Positions 9,757 to 18,778 of a stretch of DNA of 64,000 nucleotides are shown in pieces. The translations under genes were made by a program, and so were the position numbers. Position 1 is the stretch's first letter. Each line of letters starts with the position of its first letter. Below the pieces are notes generated by a model. The model saw only the letters and a list, made by a program, of their open reading frames with translations, was not told where the DNA came from and searched no databases. The DNA lies in assembly GCA_003248775.1 (NCBI GenBank), contig QFQX01000008.1:1-64000 (forward strand). Direction: 5' to 3'. The DNA comes from Shinella sp. (lineage in GTDB: Bacteria; Pseudomonadota; Alphaproteobacteria; Rhizobiales; Rhizobiaceae).

Positions 9757-12700
9757 TCAAACGGCTTCCCGCTCACGAAGTTGCTCTGCAGTCTGGAGGT
9801 CGACGGAGACGAGTTGCGAAACGCCCTGCTCGGCCATGGTCACGCCGAACAACCGGTTCATGCGGGCCATGGTGATCGGATTGTGGGTGATGACGACGAA
9901 ACGAGTCTCGGTCGAAGCTGCCATCTCGTCCATCAGGTTGCAGTAGCGCTCGACATTGTGGTCGTCGAGCGGTGCATCCACTTCGTCCAGCACGCAGATC
10001 GGCGCGGGATTGGTGAGGAACACCGCAAAGATCAGCGCCATGGCCGTCAGCGCCTGCTCGCCGCCAGAGAGCAGCGTCATGGTCTGCGGCTTCTTGCCGG
10101 GCGGACGGGCGAGGATTTCGAGGCCGGCTTCCAGCGGGTCTTCGCTCTCGATGAGCTGAAGCTCGGCGGTGCCGCCATTGAAGAGATGGGTAAAGAGCCG
10201 CTGGAACTGGGCGTTCACCACGTCGAAAGCGGCAATCAGCCGTTCGCGGCCCTCGCGGTTGAGGCTCTGGATCGCGCCGCGCAGCTTGCGGATTGCATCG
10301 ATCACATCGTCGCGCTCCTTGACCAGCGCTTCGAGCTTGTCGGAAAGCTCCTTCTGTTCCTCGTCTGCGCGAAGGTTGACCGCGCCCAGACGCTCGCGCT
10401 CGATGCGCAGGCGGTCGAGGTCGCGTTCCACTTCGCGAAGATCCGGGATCTCCGCCAGGTCCTTCAGGCCGGTCAGCCGGAATGCCTCGTGGGGAGGCAC
10501 ATTCAGCCCCTCCTGAATACGCTGCTCGGCCTCCTTGCGCCACTCGCGCGCCGAAACCAGGCGTTCTTCCGCGCGGCCGCGCTTTTCCCTGCTTTCGGCA
10601 AGTTCTGAAAGGGCCGCGGCCGCCTTCTTGTCGGCTTCCCGCTGACGACCCTCGGCCTCGATCAGGCGGTCGGCGGCTTCGCGCCTTGCCTTATCGGCCT
10701 TGTCCAGTTCCGACAGCAGGGCGCGGCGTTTTTCGTCGAACTCGTCGGGCGCGAGTTCCAGCGCCACCATTTCGTCCTGGGCTTCCGCCTCGCGCTCACG
10801 CAGTGTGGCGATATGATCCTCGGCGCTTCTCGCGCGAGCCTGCCAAGTGGAACGCTCCTGCCGGATCGCCAGAATGCGACGGCGGCGGCTCTCGTCCTCA
10901 CGGGCAAGGCCTTCGAAACGGGCGCGTGCCTCGGCAAGCCTGCCGCGATCAGTGGCGACTTCGGCCTCGGCCTCGCGCAGACGACTGTCGAGCGCGGAAA
11001 GATCCGGCGTTTCCTCGATCTCGATCCGGGCGTTTTCTTCCTGTTCGAGAATTTCCTCGATCTGACCTTTCAGTCCATTGACGGCTTCCTCGATCACGAC
11101 GCGACGGCGCACGAGATCGCCGGAGGCGCGCTCAGCCTGGGTCAGCGCTTCACGCGCATCAGCAAGGTGGCGAACCGAAAGGCGCTGCATCTCACGCGCT
11201 TCCGCAAGCCGGCCCTCTTCCATGCGGATCGCTTCCATCGCTTCCGCAAGGCGTTCCTCGGCCTCGGACAGCGCGTAACGCGCCTCTTCCGCCTCGCCCT
11301 CGATTTGGGCAAGGCGGTTTTTCTGCGCCAGACGCAGCGCGGCAGCGCTCGGCGCTTCGGAACCGGTCACATGACCGTCCCAGCGATAGACCGCGCCATC
11401 CTTCGTGACCAGTCGCTGGCCGGGACGAAGTTGCGACATCAGCCGCAGCGCAGTGGCCTCGTCAGCAATACCGATCTGGCGCAGACGGCGGGCAAGTGCT
11501 GCCGGCGCGGTCATGTGCGCGGCAAGCGGAACCACCCCTTCCGGCAGCGGCGGATCGCCCGTGCCATCGCCATTGTCCGTCCAATGGGCCGGAGCGGAGG
11601 GATCGAGAGAACTGTCGAGATCGTCGCCGAGTGCTGCACCCAGCGCCGTCTCGAAACCGCGGTCAACCGTCAGTTCGTCGGCAACCGGCGAAAAATCACC
11701 GGCAGCGGCGGAAGCCAGCATCCGGCTGATCGTACGCGCTTCGGTTTCCAACCCGTTGAGCTTCGAGCGAGCAGCCTCAAGCGGCACGCGCAGCATGCTT
11801 TCGCTGCGGCGGGCGTCGGCAAGAGCCGCTTCCACATCCGCAACGGCAACCTCGTTATCTGAAAGCGTCTGTTCGGCCGCTTCCACCATTTCCCGTTTTT
11901 CTTCCGGGTCAGGAAGTGCAGCGATGCGGGCGGTGACCTGGTCCAGTTCGCGGACCGCGTCTTCCACCTGCCGCTCGATACGCTGGCGGCGATCGGCAAG
12001 GTCGCGGACGAGGCGTTCCAGCTGGTTGCGACCGGCGGCGGCTTCGGCGCGTTCGGCGGTCAATGCAGTAAATCGTTTTTCGCTCTCGGCAAGCGTTGCA
12101 GCGGCGGCCTCGAAGGTCTCGCGCGCCTCTTCGCCGTAGCGGCCGGCATCGGCAAGGATTTCCTCGAGCTCAACCTCTTCCGACGAAAGCCGTTCGAGCA
12201 CTTCGGCGTTGTCCTCGACCATGCTCTCTTCGCGCCGGATGTCTTCCCCGAGCTGCGCCAGCCGCCGGGTGAGTTCGTCGCGACGCTTGAGAAGTCGGCT
12301 CGCCTCCTCGTCAAGCTGGGTGCGGGCAATCTGCAGGCGTTGGAGGGCGGCGGCGGCGCGCGCCTCCTCCTCGCGCAGTTCCGGCATCTTCAGGCTGGCA
12401 ATGCCCTGGGCCTTAGCCGCCTCCATCTGCGCCTGCGCCTTTTCGGCGACGATGGCGGTTGCCTGGTTCAGCGCGCTTTCCGCCTCGCCTTCAGCCTGCT
12501 TGGCCTGGCTCCAGCGGATATGCAAGAGGATGGCTTCGTGCGCCCGGATATCGGCGGAAAGCATCTTGAAGCGATTTGCCTGACGGGCCTGACGTTTCAG
12601 GCTCTCGATCTGGCTTTCGAGCTGGGCGGTGATGTCTTCAAGACGTTCGAGATTGGTTTCGGCGGCCCGCAGCCTGAGTTCCGCCTCATGACGGCGCGAA

Positions 12701-13221
12701 TGCAGGCCGGAAATGCCGGCCGCTTCTTCCAGCAATTGACGACGCGCCTGAGGCTTTGCCTGAATGAGTTCGCCGATACGACCCTGCCCGACCATGGAGG
12801 GCGAGCGGGCACCGGTGGAGGCATCGGCAAAGAGAAGCTGGACATCCTTCGCCCGAGCTTCCTTGCCGTTGATGCGATATACGGAGCCCTCGCCGCGCTC
12901 GATACGGCGCGTCACCTGGATTTCGTCGGCATCGTTGAAGGAGGCGGGTGCAGTACGATCGGCGTTATCGAGGTAAAGGCCGACTTCGGCGGTATTGCGC
13001 GCGGGCCGGTTGCCTGAACCGGAGAAGATCACGTCGTCCATGCCAGACGCGCGCATGTTCTTGTAGGAATTTTCACCCATCACCCAGCGCAGGGCTTCGA
13101 CAAGATTGGACTTGCCGCAACCATTCGGGCCGACCACGCCGGTCAGGCCTCGCTCGATGATAAATTCCGTCGGCTCCACGAAGGATTTGAAGCCGAGAAG
13201 GCGGAGACGATTGAACTTCAT
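9757..13221 (-). CDS. smc: chromosome segregation protein SMC
   Basis: 1154 residues. The Walker A GPNGCGKSN is at residues 31-39. Two long coiled coils flank a hinge at about residues 510-650, and the C-terminal ABC signature LSGGEQALTAMAL and Walker B CVLDEVDAPLDD are intact. SMC dimers with ScpA/ScpB organise and segregate the nucleoid. Length and architecture are normal. No scpA or scpB was seen in the window. The gene follows the DsbA-like gene on the same strand with a 78 bp gap. Confidence 0.97.
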   Translation of the reverse strand: MKFNRLRLLGFKSFVEPTEFIIERGLTGVVGPNGCGKSNLVEALRWVMGENSYKNMRASGMDDVIFSGSGNRPARNTAEVGLYLDNADRTAPASFNDADEIQVTRRIERGEGSVYRINGKEARAKDVQLLFADASTGARSPSMVGQGRIGELIQAKPQARRQLLEEAAGISGLHSRRHEAELRLRAAETNLERLEDITAQLESQIESLKRQARQANRFKMLSADIRAHEAILLHIRWSQAKQAEGEAESALNQATAIVAEKAQAQMEAAKAQGIASLKMPELREEEARAAAALQRLQIARTQLDEEASRLLKRRDELTRRLAQLGEDIRREESMVEDNAEVLERLSSEEVELEEILADAGRYGEEARETFEAAAATLAESEKRFTALTAERAEAAAGRNQLERLVRDLADRRQRIERQVEDAVRELDQVTARIAALPDPEEKREMVEAAEQTLSDNEVAVADVEAALADARRSESMLRVPLEAARSKLNGLETEARTISRMLASAAAGDFSPVADELTVDRGFETALGAALGDDLDSSLDPSAPAHWTDNGDGTGDPPLPEGVVPLAAHMTAPAALARRLRQIGIADEATALRLMSQLRPGQRLVTKDGAVYRWDGHVTGSEAPSAAALRLAQKNRLAQIEGEAEEARYALSEAEERLAEAMEAIRMEEGRLAEAREMQRLSVRHLADAREALTQAERASGDLVRRRVVIEEAVNGLKGQIEEILEQEENARIEIEETPDLSALDSRLREAEAEVATDRGRLAEARARFEGLAREDESRRRRILAIRQERSTWQARARSAEDHIATLREREAEAQDEMVALELAPDEFDEKRRALLSELDKADKARREAADRLIEAEGRQREADKKAAAALSELAESREKRGRAEERLVSAREWRKEAEQRIQEGLNVPPHEAFRLTGLKDLAEIPDLREVERDLDRLRIERERLGAVNLRADEEQKELSDKLEALVKERDDVIDAIRKLRGAIQSLNREGRERLIAAFDVVNAQFQRLFTHLFNGGTAELQLIESEDPLEAGLEILARPPGKKPQTMTLLSGGEQALTAMALIFAVFLTNPAPICVLDEVDAPLDDHNVERYCNLMDEMAASTETRFVVITHNPITMARMNRLFGVTMAEQGVSQLVSVDLQTAEQLREREAV

Positions 13222-13299
13222 TCAACCTCTCCGCCGACGATGATCGGGAAATCGGGCGCACATGTCCTGCCGCCGCCCGACATCAGTCCGAAGCGCGGA

Positions 13300-13977
13300 T
13301 CAGAGCAAGCTGTCGATGAGCGCCGACATGGTTTCAACCGACATGTCCCCAGAATAGCTCTTGCCATTGATCAGGAAGGTCGGCGTCGACTGTATGCCGA
13401 AATCCTTTGCCGCACGGTCCCTGGTCGCCGTCACATCAGCGGCAAGCTGCGCGTTCGTCAAGCAGGCGTCGAAGCTCTCCTGTGTAAAACCACCAAGTTT
13501 CGACAGTTGCAGCATGGCACCACGTACTTCGCCATCTGCCGGGGCCGCCCAGGTCATCTGCTGCTTCAGGAACATGGAGATGAAGGGGAAGTAGCGGTCT
13601 TCGGACGTGCAGCGCGCCAGCATGAAGGCTGCAAGCGATGCCGTGTCCCGCGGGAACGGGAATTCGCGGATGATGAAATAGACCTTACCGGTGTCGATGT
13701 ACTTTTCCTTGATCGCATCGAAGGTCTTGGCATGGAAGTTGGCGCAGTGCGGGCAGGTCATCGACATGTATTCGACGATCTTGACCGGAGCGTTCGCATC
13801 GCCGAGCGCCATGTCCTTCAGCGGCCCGGGCTTCAGCACTTCTTCCATGTCCACGTCGCGGTCAGGCTTTGGGATATCGACCGCTGCAGCGGGAGAGGTG
13901 AACGCCACGCCGACGCCGGCAGCTGCGATGCCGCCGAGCAGGCTGCGCTTGGTGAGTTTCAGTTCAAGGTTCGACAT
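13300..13977 (-). CDS. DsbA-family thiol:disulfide oxidoreductase
   Basis: 225 residues. A Tat-like signal (TKRSLLGGIAAAGVGVAF) is followed by a thioredoxin/DsbA fold with the active site CPHC at residues 75-78 and the cis-proline segment QSTPTF near the C-terminus. CPHC is the DsbA-type redox motif, so it probably oxidises exported proteins in the periplasm. DsbG/BdbD-like alternatives cannot be excluded. The ATG at 13977 gives the natural signal peptide, and the longer in-frame extension is rejected. The operon neighbours are dciA upstream and smc downstream. Confidence 0.92.
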   Translation of the reverse strand: MSNLELKLTKRSLLGGIAAAGVGVAFTSPAAAVDIPKPDRDVDMEEVLKPGPLKDMALGDANAPVKIVEYMSMTCPHCANFHAKTFDAIKEKYIDTGKVYFIIREFPFPRDTASLAAFMLARCTSEDRYFPFISMFLKQQMTWAAPADGEVRGAMLQLSKLGGFTQESFDACLTNAQLAADVTATRDRAAKDFGIQSTPTFLINGKSYSGDMSVETMSALIDSLL

Positions 13978-14133
13978 GGGGCACCCGTTCGAGCTGTTTT
14001 GAGTTTGAACCACCGTTATAATGCGACGCGGCCGCAAACAAGGCGGAGGAAGGCCAGACTCATCAAAGAATCGTGACCTTTTCACCGCTAACAGATTAAT
14101 TCTTCTCCATGTTTGCGATATGACGACAGTGCG

Positions 14134-14652
14134 TCAACGCTTGCGCCGCGACAGGACTCCTGTCCCGAGCCGCTCGATCGCCAACCTCAGCTTCTCGTCC
14201 TCGATCCCATCCATCATCGCGGCAAGCCTTTTTGCCTTTTCGCCTTCCAGCTTGCGCGGACGGGACGGTCTCAGAGAAGCCGTGGAGACGGGCTTCTGCA
14301 CGATGCGGATCTGGCCAATGGCGGGATAACCGAAGAAGCCGTTGATACGAGCGATCAACTCGCCTTGGGCATGGGAGAGAAATAGCGCCCGCGCACCTTC
14401 GCAGGCAATCGTAAGGACGCCGGGCCGATGGCCTCCCTCGTCACCCGGATCGCCGCGACGCGGCCAGGCGATCTTTTCGGGGCGCGAGCACTCGGCAAAG
14501 TTCTCCCCGGCAATTTCATCCCACGAGCCAAGCAGCGCAGTCGAAATCCCCGCCCGGCGCGAAAGCACCGGATCGATGATTCCATTGGCGATTTCGGAGA
14601 TCTGAATTTCTCCCCGACGCCTGAACCTCTGAGACTTTTCACCTGAGGTCAT
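14134..14652 (-). CDS. DciA family protein (DUF721)
   Basis: 172 residues. The DUF721 core is visible: LLGSWDEIAGENFAECSRPE, then VLTIACEGARALFLSHAQ and a helix ending in the INGFFGYPAI segment. DciA loads replicative helicase in bacteria lacking DnaC. Whether this copy is the loader is inferred from the family. The C-terminal tail is basic and probably disordered. It lies between the small membrane-protein operon and dsbA on the same strand. Confidence 0.82.
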   Translation of the reverse strand: MTSGEKSQRFRRRGEIQISEIANGIIDPVLSRRAGISTALLGSWDEIAGENFAECSRPEKIAWPRRGDPGDEGGHRPGVLTIACEGARALFLSHAQGELIARINGFFGYPAIGQIRIVQKPVSTASLRPSRPRKLEGEKAKRLAAMMDGIEDEKLRLAIERLGTGVLSRRKR

Positions 14653-14705
14653 GACCCGCTTTTATCCTGTTTCCGAAGAGAGAACCGCTCTCCGTCATAT
14701 AGCAA

Positions 14706-15035
14706 TCAGCGAATCCCATACCACGTCTTTGCCGCGCCAATCATCAGTGCGCGGGCAAAAGAGACGCAAACCAGCATGTAGAACAGAACGAAAGCCGCAG
14801 CTCCGGGAGCTTCCACCACTCTCGACAGGCAGGAAAAGAAGAATACGAACGTGGCCCATACGAAGAAAAGGAAGACGACCATCGCCAGAAAAACCAGCGG
14901 AACCGCCATTGCTGCCTTCCCCCAATTTTCCGGGCGCCATCGCCCGACCGGCAGTTCAGGCCAGTCGAAGAGCCCGCGCAGACCCTGCTCGACGCGATCC
15001 CATATCCAGACGATGTTCCGGTTGAACCGGCTCAT
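14706..15035 (-). CDS. small two-helix membrane protein
   Basis: 109 residues. A soluble N-terminal 40 residues (rich in Trp and Arg) is followed by two hydrophobic helices, around AMAVPLVFLAMVVFLFFVW and AAFVLFYMLVCVSFARALMI. No family was recognised. The start is the ATG at 15035, because it overlaps the stop of the 45-residue gene upstream by 4 bp (ATGA), which marks the two as a coupled pair. It precedes dciA by 53 bp. Probably an inner-membrane protein of unknown role. Confidence 0.6.
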   Translation of the reverse strand: MSRFNRNIVWIWDRVEQGLRGLFDWPELPVGRWRPENWGKAAMAVPLVFLAMVVFLFFVWATFVFFFSCLSRVVEAPGAAAFVLFYMLVCVSFARALMIGAAKTWYGIR

Positions 15036-15169
15036 ACCAGGCGACATTTGCCGCAAGACAACCTGTTGCGCAACGAGGCAATGCAGAGGAGCAATAACGT
15101 CGTGACCAGCAGCGTCGACGTGGCGGGCATGCTCGAAACGGCGGCAACAATCTCTCCAACTCCGGTCAT
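15032..15169 (-). CDS. 45-residue single-pass membrane peptide
   Basis: A very short gene: ATG at 15169, preceded by AAAGGAG with seven bases of spacing, one of the strongest ribosome sites in the window. The product has a soluble N-terminus, one hydrophobic helix (TLLVTTLLLLCIASL) and a basic tail with a Cys-x-x-Cys (SCGKC). Its TGA overlaps the next gene's ATG by 4 bp. It is divergent from mutY. Function unknown. The strong SD plus overlap make a real coding gene more likely than chance. Confidence 0.6.
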   Translation of the reverse strand: MTGVGEIVAAVSSMPATSTLLVTTLLLLCIASLRNRLSCGKCRLV

Positions 15170-15283
15170 CGGACACTCCTTTCCTGTGCCTTGCGATTTC
15201 ATTCCCGCAATAGCAGGCGCCTTCCCCAACTTTTGCGCAAGCGGCAATTGGCGAATGCAGGTGCTGCCCTTATCTTCCAGCGG

Positions 15284-16387
15284 ATGAACACCTCCCCCGC
15301 TCCGACGACAGGGCGCACGCTAGCAGAAGAGTTGCTCGACTGGTACGACCGCCATCACCGCGATCTTCCCTGGCGGATTTCTCCGTCCATGGCCGCGCGA
15401 GGCATCCGGCCGGAACCCTATCATATCTGGCTTTCCGAAGTGATGCTGCAGCAAACCACCGTTCAGGCGGTGAAGGCCTATTTCGCCAAGTTCGTGGCGC
15501 GCTGGCCAACCGTCAATGCACTGGCAGCCGCGCCCTCCGAGGACGTGATGGCGGCCTGGGCCGGCCTCGGCTATTACGCCCGCGCCCGAAACCTGAAGAA
15601 ATGCGCCGAAGCGGTTGCAAGCCTTCATGGCGGGCGCTTTCCCGATACGGAAGACGGGCTTCGCAGCCTTCCCGGCATCGGCGACTACACCTCCGCAGCC
15701 GTCGCCGCCATCGCCTTCAACCGCCCCGCGGCGGTGATGGACGGCAATGTCGAGCGGGTGATTTCCCGTCTCTTTGCCATCGATGCACCTTTGCCCGGAT
15801 CGAAACCCGCGATGAAAGCGCGCGTGGCGGAGCTGACACCCAACGACCGGCCGGGAGATTTCGCCCAGGCGATGATGGATCTCGGGGCAACCATCTGCAC
15901 CCCGAAGCGACCTGCCTGCGCGCTCTGTCCGTTCCGCGGCGACTGTCGCGCGCTCGATGAAGACGATCCGGAACGATTTCCGGTCAAAGCCGCCAAGAAG
16001 GACAAGCCGATACGGCAAGGTGCGGCCTTCGTCGCCGTCGATATGGATGGTAAGGTGCTCCTGCGCCGCCGGGTTGAAACCGGACTGCTGGGCGGCATGA
16101 CGGAAGTGCCGACGACGGACTGGAACTCCCGCAAGGACGGCGAGACAGGAACGTCCGCTGCCCCCTTTTCCGCCGAGTGGCAGGCCTGCGGCACGGTCAC
16201 CCACGTATTTACCCATTTCGAACTGCGCCTGAGCATCTATCGGTTTCACGGGCCGGCGCCCGATGACGTCAATGTTCACGGTTGGTGGGAGGATGTCGCA
16301 AATCTTGATGCGCAAGCCTTGCCAACCGTAATGAAAAAGGCGATTTCGCAGGCCATTCCGGAAGCCTTCCCGGTCAACAGAGGATAA
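15284..16387 (+). CDS. mutY: A/G-specific adenine glycosylase
   Basis: 367 residues. MutY removes adenine opposite 8-oxoguanine. The catalytic Glu sits in EVMLQQTT (residue 52). The helix-hairpin-helix LPGIGDYTSAA precedes the conserved Asp of MDGNVERV (about 153). The iron-sulfur cluster cysteines lie in CTPKRPACALCPFRGDC. The C-terminal Nudix-like 8-oxoG recognition domain is present. The ATG at 15284 is used although the upstream frame stays open. The next gene follows after 3 bp. Confidence 0.96.
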   Translation: MNTSPAPTTGRTLAEELLDWYDRHHRDLPWRISPSMAARGIRPEPYHIWLSEVMLQQTTVQAVKAYFAKFVARWPTVNALAAAPSEDVMAAWAGLGYYARARNLKKCAEAVASLHGGRFPDTEDGLRSLPGIGDYTSAAVAAIAFNRPAAVMDGNVERVISRLFAIDAPLPGSKPAMKARVAELTPNDRPGDFAQAMMDLGATICTPKRPACALCPFRGDCRALDEDDPERFPVKAAKKDKPIRQGAAFVAVDMDGKVLLRRRVETGLLGGMTEVPTTDWNSRKDGETGTSAAPFSAEWQACGTVTHVFTHFELRLSIYRFHGPAPDDVNVHGWWEDVANLDAQALPTVMKKAISQAIPEAFPVNRG

Positions 16388-16390
16388 TTC

Positions 16391-17005
16391 ATGTCCGTCG
16401 CCATCCGTCACATCGTCTTCGACATAGGCAAGGTCCTGATCCATTACGATCCTGACCTGCCCTATTCGAAGATCATCCCGGATGAAGCGGAGCGCGGCTG
16501 GTTTTTCGCCAATGTCTGCACCAGCGCCTGGAACCTCGAACAGGACCGTGGACGAAGCTGGGCCGATGCGGAGGCAGAACTTATCGCCCGCTTCCCGGAT
16601 CAGGAAGCGCATATCCGCGCCTTTCGCAAGAACTGGCGCGCCATGGTTCCCTATGCATACGAGGATAGCGTCGAGGTACTGACGTCTCTTATCGATGCGG
16701 GACACGACGTCACCATGCTGACCAACTTCGCCGCCGACACCTTTACGGACGCACGGGGAATATTTCCCTTCCTGAACCGGCCGCGTGGCGTTACCGTTTC
16801 CGGCGAGATCGGCCTGATCAAGCCTGATATCGAGATTTACCAGCGCCATGCCAAGGATTTCGGGCTTGAACCAGCGTCAACGCTCTTCATTGACGATGTG
16901 ATGGACAACGTCGAGGGCGCAAAGGCCGCGGGTTGGCAGGCCGTACAATTTACCGGCGCCGGACAACTCAAAAGTGACCTCGCGAGCTTCGGCGTCACAC
17001 ACTGA
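16391..17005 (+). CDS. HAD-family hydrolase (HAD-IA)
   Basis: 204 residues. The first HAD motif is FDIGKVLI, where the second Asp is replaced (DxG rather than DxD), as in some haloacid-dehalogenase or YihX-like members. Motif III is IGLIKPD and motif IV LFIDDVMDN. Probably a small phosphatase on sugar phosphates or nucleotides; the substrate cannot be read. It starts 3 bp after mutY and is surely in the same transcript. Next comes the damaged marR gene. Confidence 0.88.
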   Translation: MSVAIRHIVFDIGKVLIHYDPDLPYSKIIPDEAERGWFFANVCTSAWNLEQDRGRSWADAEAELIARFPDQEAHIRAFRKNWRAMVPYAYEDSVEVLTSLIDAGHDVTMLTNFAADTFTDARGIFPFLNRPRGVTVSGEIGLIKPDIEIYQRHAKDFGLEPASTLFIDDVMDNVEGAKAAGWQAVQFTGAGQLKSDLASFGVTH

Positions 17006-17106
17006 CACAAAAGGCCAGATTTCGCCGGTTGCCTCCACCTGGCAACCGCGCCACGATACACAACCTCCCCAAATCGGGGAGGCAAGATAATGAGGTAAAA
17101 GAAGAA

Positions 17107-17567
17107 ATGGTCAGGCCGGAAGACGCGGAACGACTTTGGGAATGCCTGCGCCGCATGGCGCCGTTGTTCAAGGTCGAATGCCAGATCATGGCCGACACCC
17201 CCTATTCCACCTCAATCTCTCCGACCTCTCCGTCATAGCATTCGTCGGAGCCTGTCCGGACTGTATCATGGGCGATGTCGCCAACGAACTCTCGTCGCCC
17301 CTTTCGACGGCCACCACCGTCGTCGATCGCCTTGTCCGCAAGGGACTGATCGAGCGTCGGCGCAATGAAGAAAACCGGCGCACCGTCCGGCTTCAACTCA
17401 CCCCGCTTGGGCAGCAATTGCAAGATCGCATCACCGCGGCCAAGCGAGCAAGCTGCGAGGCCGTCCTAGAATCCCTGAAGACCGGTGATCGCGACATCTA
17501 CATCGATCTCATGGAGCAGATTGCGGAGAACGCACAGTCTCTTCTCCGCGACGCAACAATTCGATAG
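17107..17567 (+). pseudogene. MarR-family regulator, frameshifted
   Basis: Reading from ATG 17107 gives an N-terminal MarR helix (ERLWECLRRMAPLFKVECQI) that stops at 17238 after a wrong-frame tail. The frame one base behind continues as HLNLSDLSVIAFVGACPDC and a complete winged helix with VVDRLVRKGLIERRRNEENR to 17567. Adding one C to the CCCCC run at 17198-17202 restores a continuous 153-residue MarR protein. Either a sequencing or assembly slip, a true pseudogene, or programmed slippage. It lies directly upstream of the alcohol dehydrogenase gene it would be expected to regulate. Confidence 0.8.
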
Positions 17568-17637
17568 ACGAACACTTCGTAATCCGTATAGTTATAGACA
17601 GGTCGCTTTTTGTGACCGGTTCGTCCCCCACCGAGCC

Positions 17638-17671
17638 CGGCATTCCGGTATCATCCGCCACCGGAATGCCG
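17638..17671. promoter_or_regulatory. 11-bp inverted repeat between marR and adh
   Basis: Perfect arms CGGCATTCCGG (17638-17648) and CCGGAATGCCG (17661-17671) with a 12-base spacer. It lies 52 bp before the dehydrogenase ATG at 17723 and lacks a T-tract. Its position suits an operator for the adjacent MarR-type regulator or an mRNA leader hairpin. A terminator for the marR transcript is the alternative. Confidence 0.5.
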
Positions 17672-17722
17672 TTCGTGGAGGGAGGAGTGTGGTTCTGTTC
17701 CACTACGGGTTGGGGGCTATCG

Positions 17723-18778
17723 ATGATTGCGAAAGGCTATGCCGCGTCCGAAGTGGGCGGCCAGATGATTGCCTGGACATTCGACCGGCGCAAGCCAAGG
17801 CCGGAGGATGTCGAGATCGACATCCTCTATTGCGGGGTCTGCCACTCCGATCTTCATCAGGCCCGAAACGACTGGCAGAACACCGTCTATCCCGTTGTTC
17901 CCGGACAGGAAATCATCGGCCGGGTTCTCGCCGTAGGTAGTGCAGTGCGGAAATTCCGGCCCGGAGACATCGTCGCCGTCGGCCCCATCGTCGATGCCTG
18001 CCTCGAATGCGCCCATTGCGCGGCCGGCGAGGAGCAATACTGCCTCAACCGCCCGACACTGACCTATAATGATCGCGACCGTGTGAGCGGTGACGTCACC
18101 TATGGCGGCTATTCCACCGGTATCGTCGTATCGGAAGAATTCGTCATGCGGCTGCCCCAGGGCCTTGCAATCAACCGCGCCGCGCCGTTGCTGTGCGCCG
18201 GCATCGCGGGTTGGTCTCCGCTTCGCCGCTGGGAAATCGGCGCCGGCAGCCGCGTCGGCATCGTCGGACTCGGCGGCGTCGGGCATATCGCGGTCAAGCT
18301 TGCAGTGGCGCTCGGCGCTCAGGTTACCGTCATCACCTCATCGCCAACCAAGATCGAAGACGCGCTCAATCTCGGCGCGGTCAATGTCGTCCTCAGTTCC
18401 GACGAACAGGCCATGGCGGAAGCGTCGGGCCATCTCGATTACATTCTCGACACGATCCCCGTGCCTCACGACCTTTCCGTCTACCTCGACCTGTTGAGCC
18501 TCGAAGGCTCGCTCGTCGTCGTCGGCAGCCTGGGTAGCCATGGTTCAATCAGACCGGAATCGCTGTTGCGGGGCAGGAAGCAGGTTTCCGCATCGATCGT
18601 CGGCGGCATAGCCGAGACGATGGAACTGCTGCAGTTCTGTGCCGAACGCCAGATCCTGCCCGATACTGAAACGATTGCGATGCAGGACATCAACATGGCC
18701 TTTGCCCGGATGGAACATCGCGACGTGAAATACCGGTTCGTCATCGACATGGCGACGCTGAAGGCGGAAATGGCCTGA
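17723..18778 (+). CDS. zinc-dependent alcohol dehydrogenase (cinnamyl/YahK type)
   Basis: 351 residues. Medium-chain dehydrogenase with the catalytic zinc motif CGVCHSDLH and the structural zinc site CLECAHCAAGEEQYC. The Rossmann glycine motif is VGLGGVGHIAV, followed by the CAD-type SLGSHGS segment. Likely reduces aldehydes with NADPH, as YahK and AdhC-like enzymes do; the substrate is not determined. The ATG at 17723 has a GGGGG run eight bases upstream. The frame stays open upstream, but that part lacks domain character. It lies downstream of the damaged marR and an inverted repeat. Confidence 0.93.
   Translation: MIAKGYAASEVGGQMIAWTFDRRKPRPEDVEIDILYCGVCHSDLHQARNDWQNTVYPVVPGQEIIGRVLAVGSAVRKFRPGDIVAVGPIVDACLECAHCAAGEEQYCLNRPTLTYNDRDRVSGDVTYGGYSTGIVVSEEFVMRLPQGLAINRAAPLLCAGIAGWSPLRRWEIGAGSRVGIVGLGGVGHIAVKLAVALGAQVTVITSSPTKIEDALNLGAVNVVLSSDEQAMAEASGHLDYILDTIPVPHDLSVYLDLLSLEGSLVVVGSLGSHGSIRPESLLRGRKQVSASIVGGIAETMELLQFCAERQILPDTETIAMQDINMAFARMEHRDVKYRFVIDMATLKAEMA

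Noticed and set aside
17612..17722. Longer N-terminus for the alcohol dehydrogenase
   Set aside because: The extension crosses the inverted repeat at 17638-17671 and has no domain character, while the ATG at 17723 has a good ribosome site.
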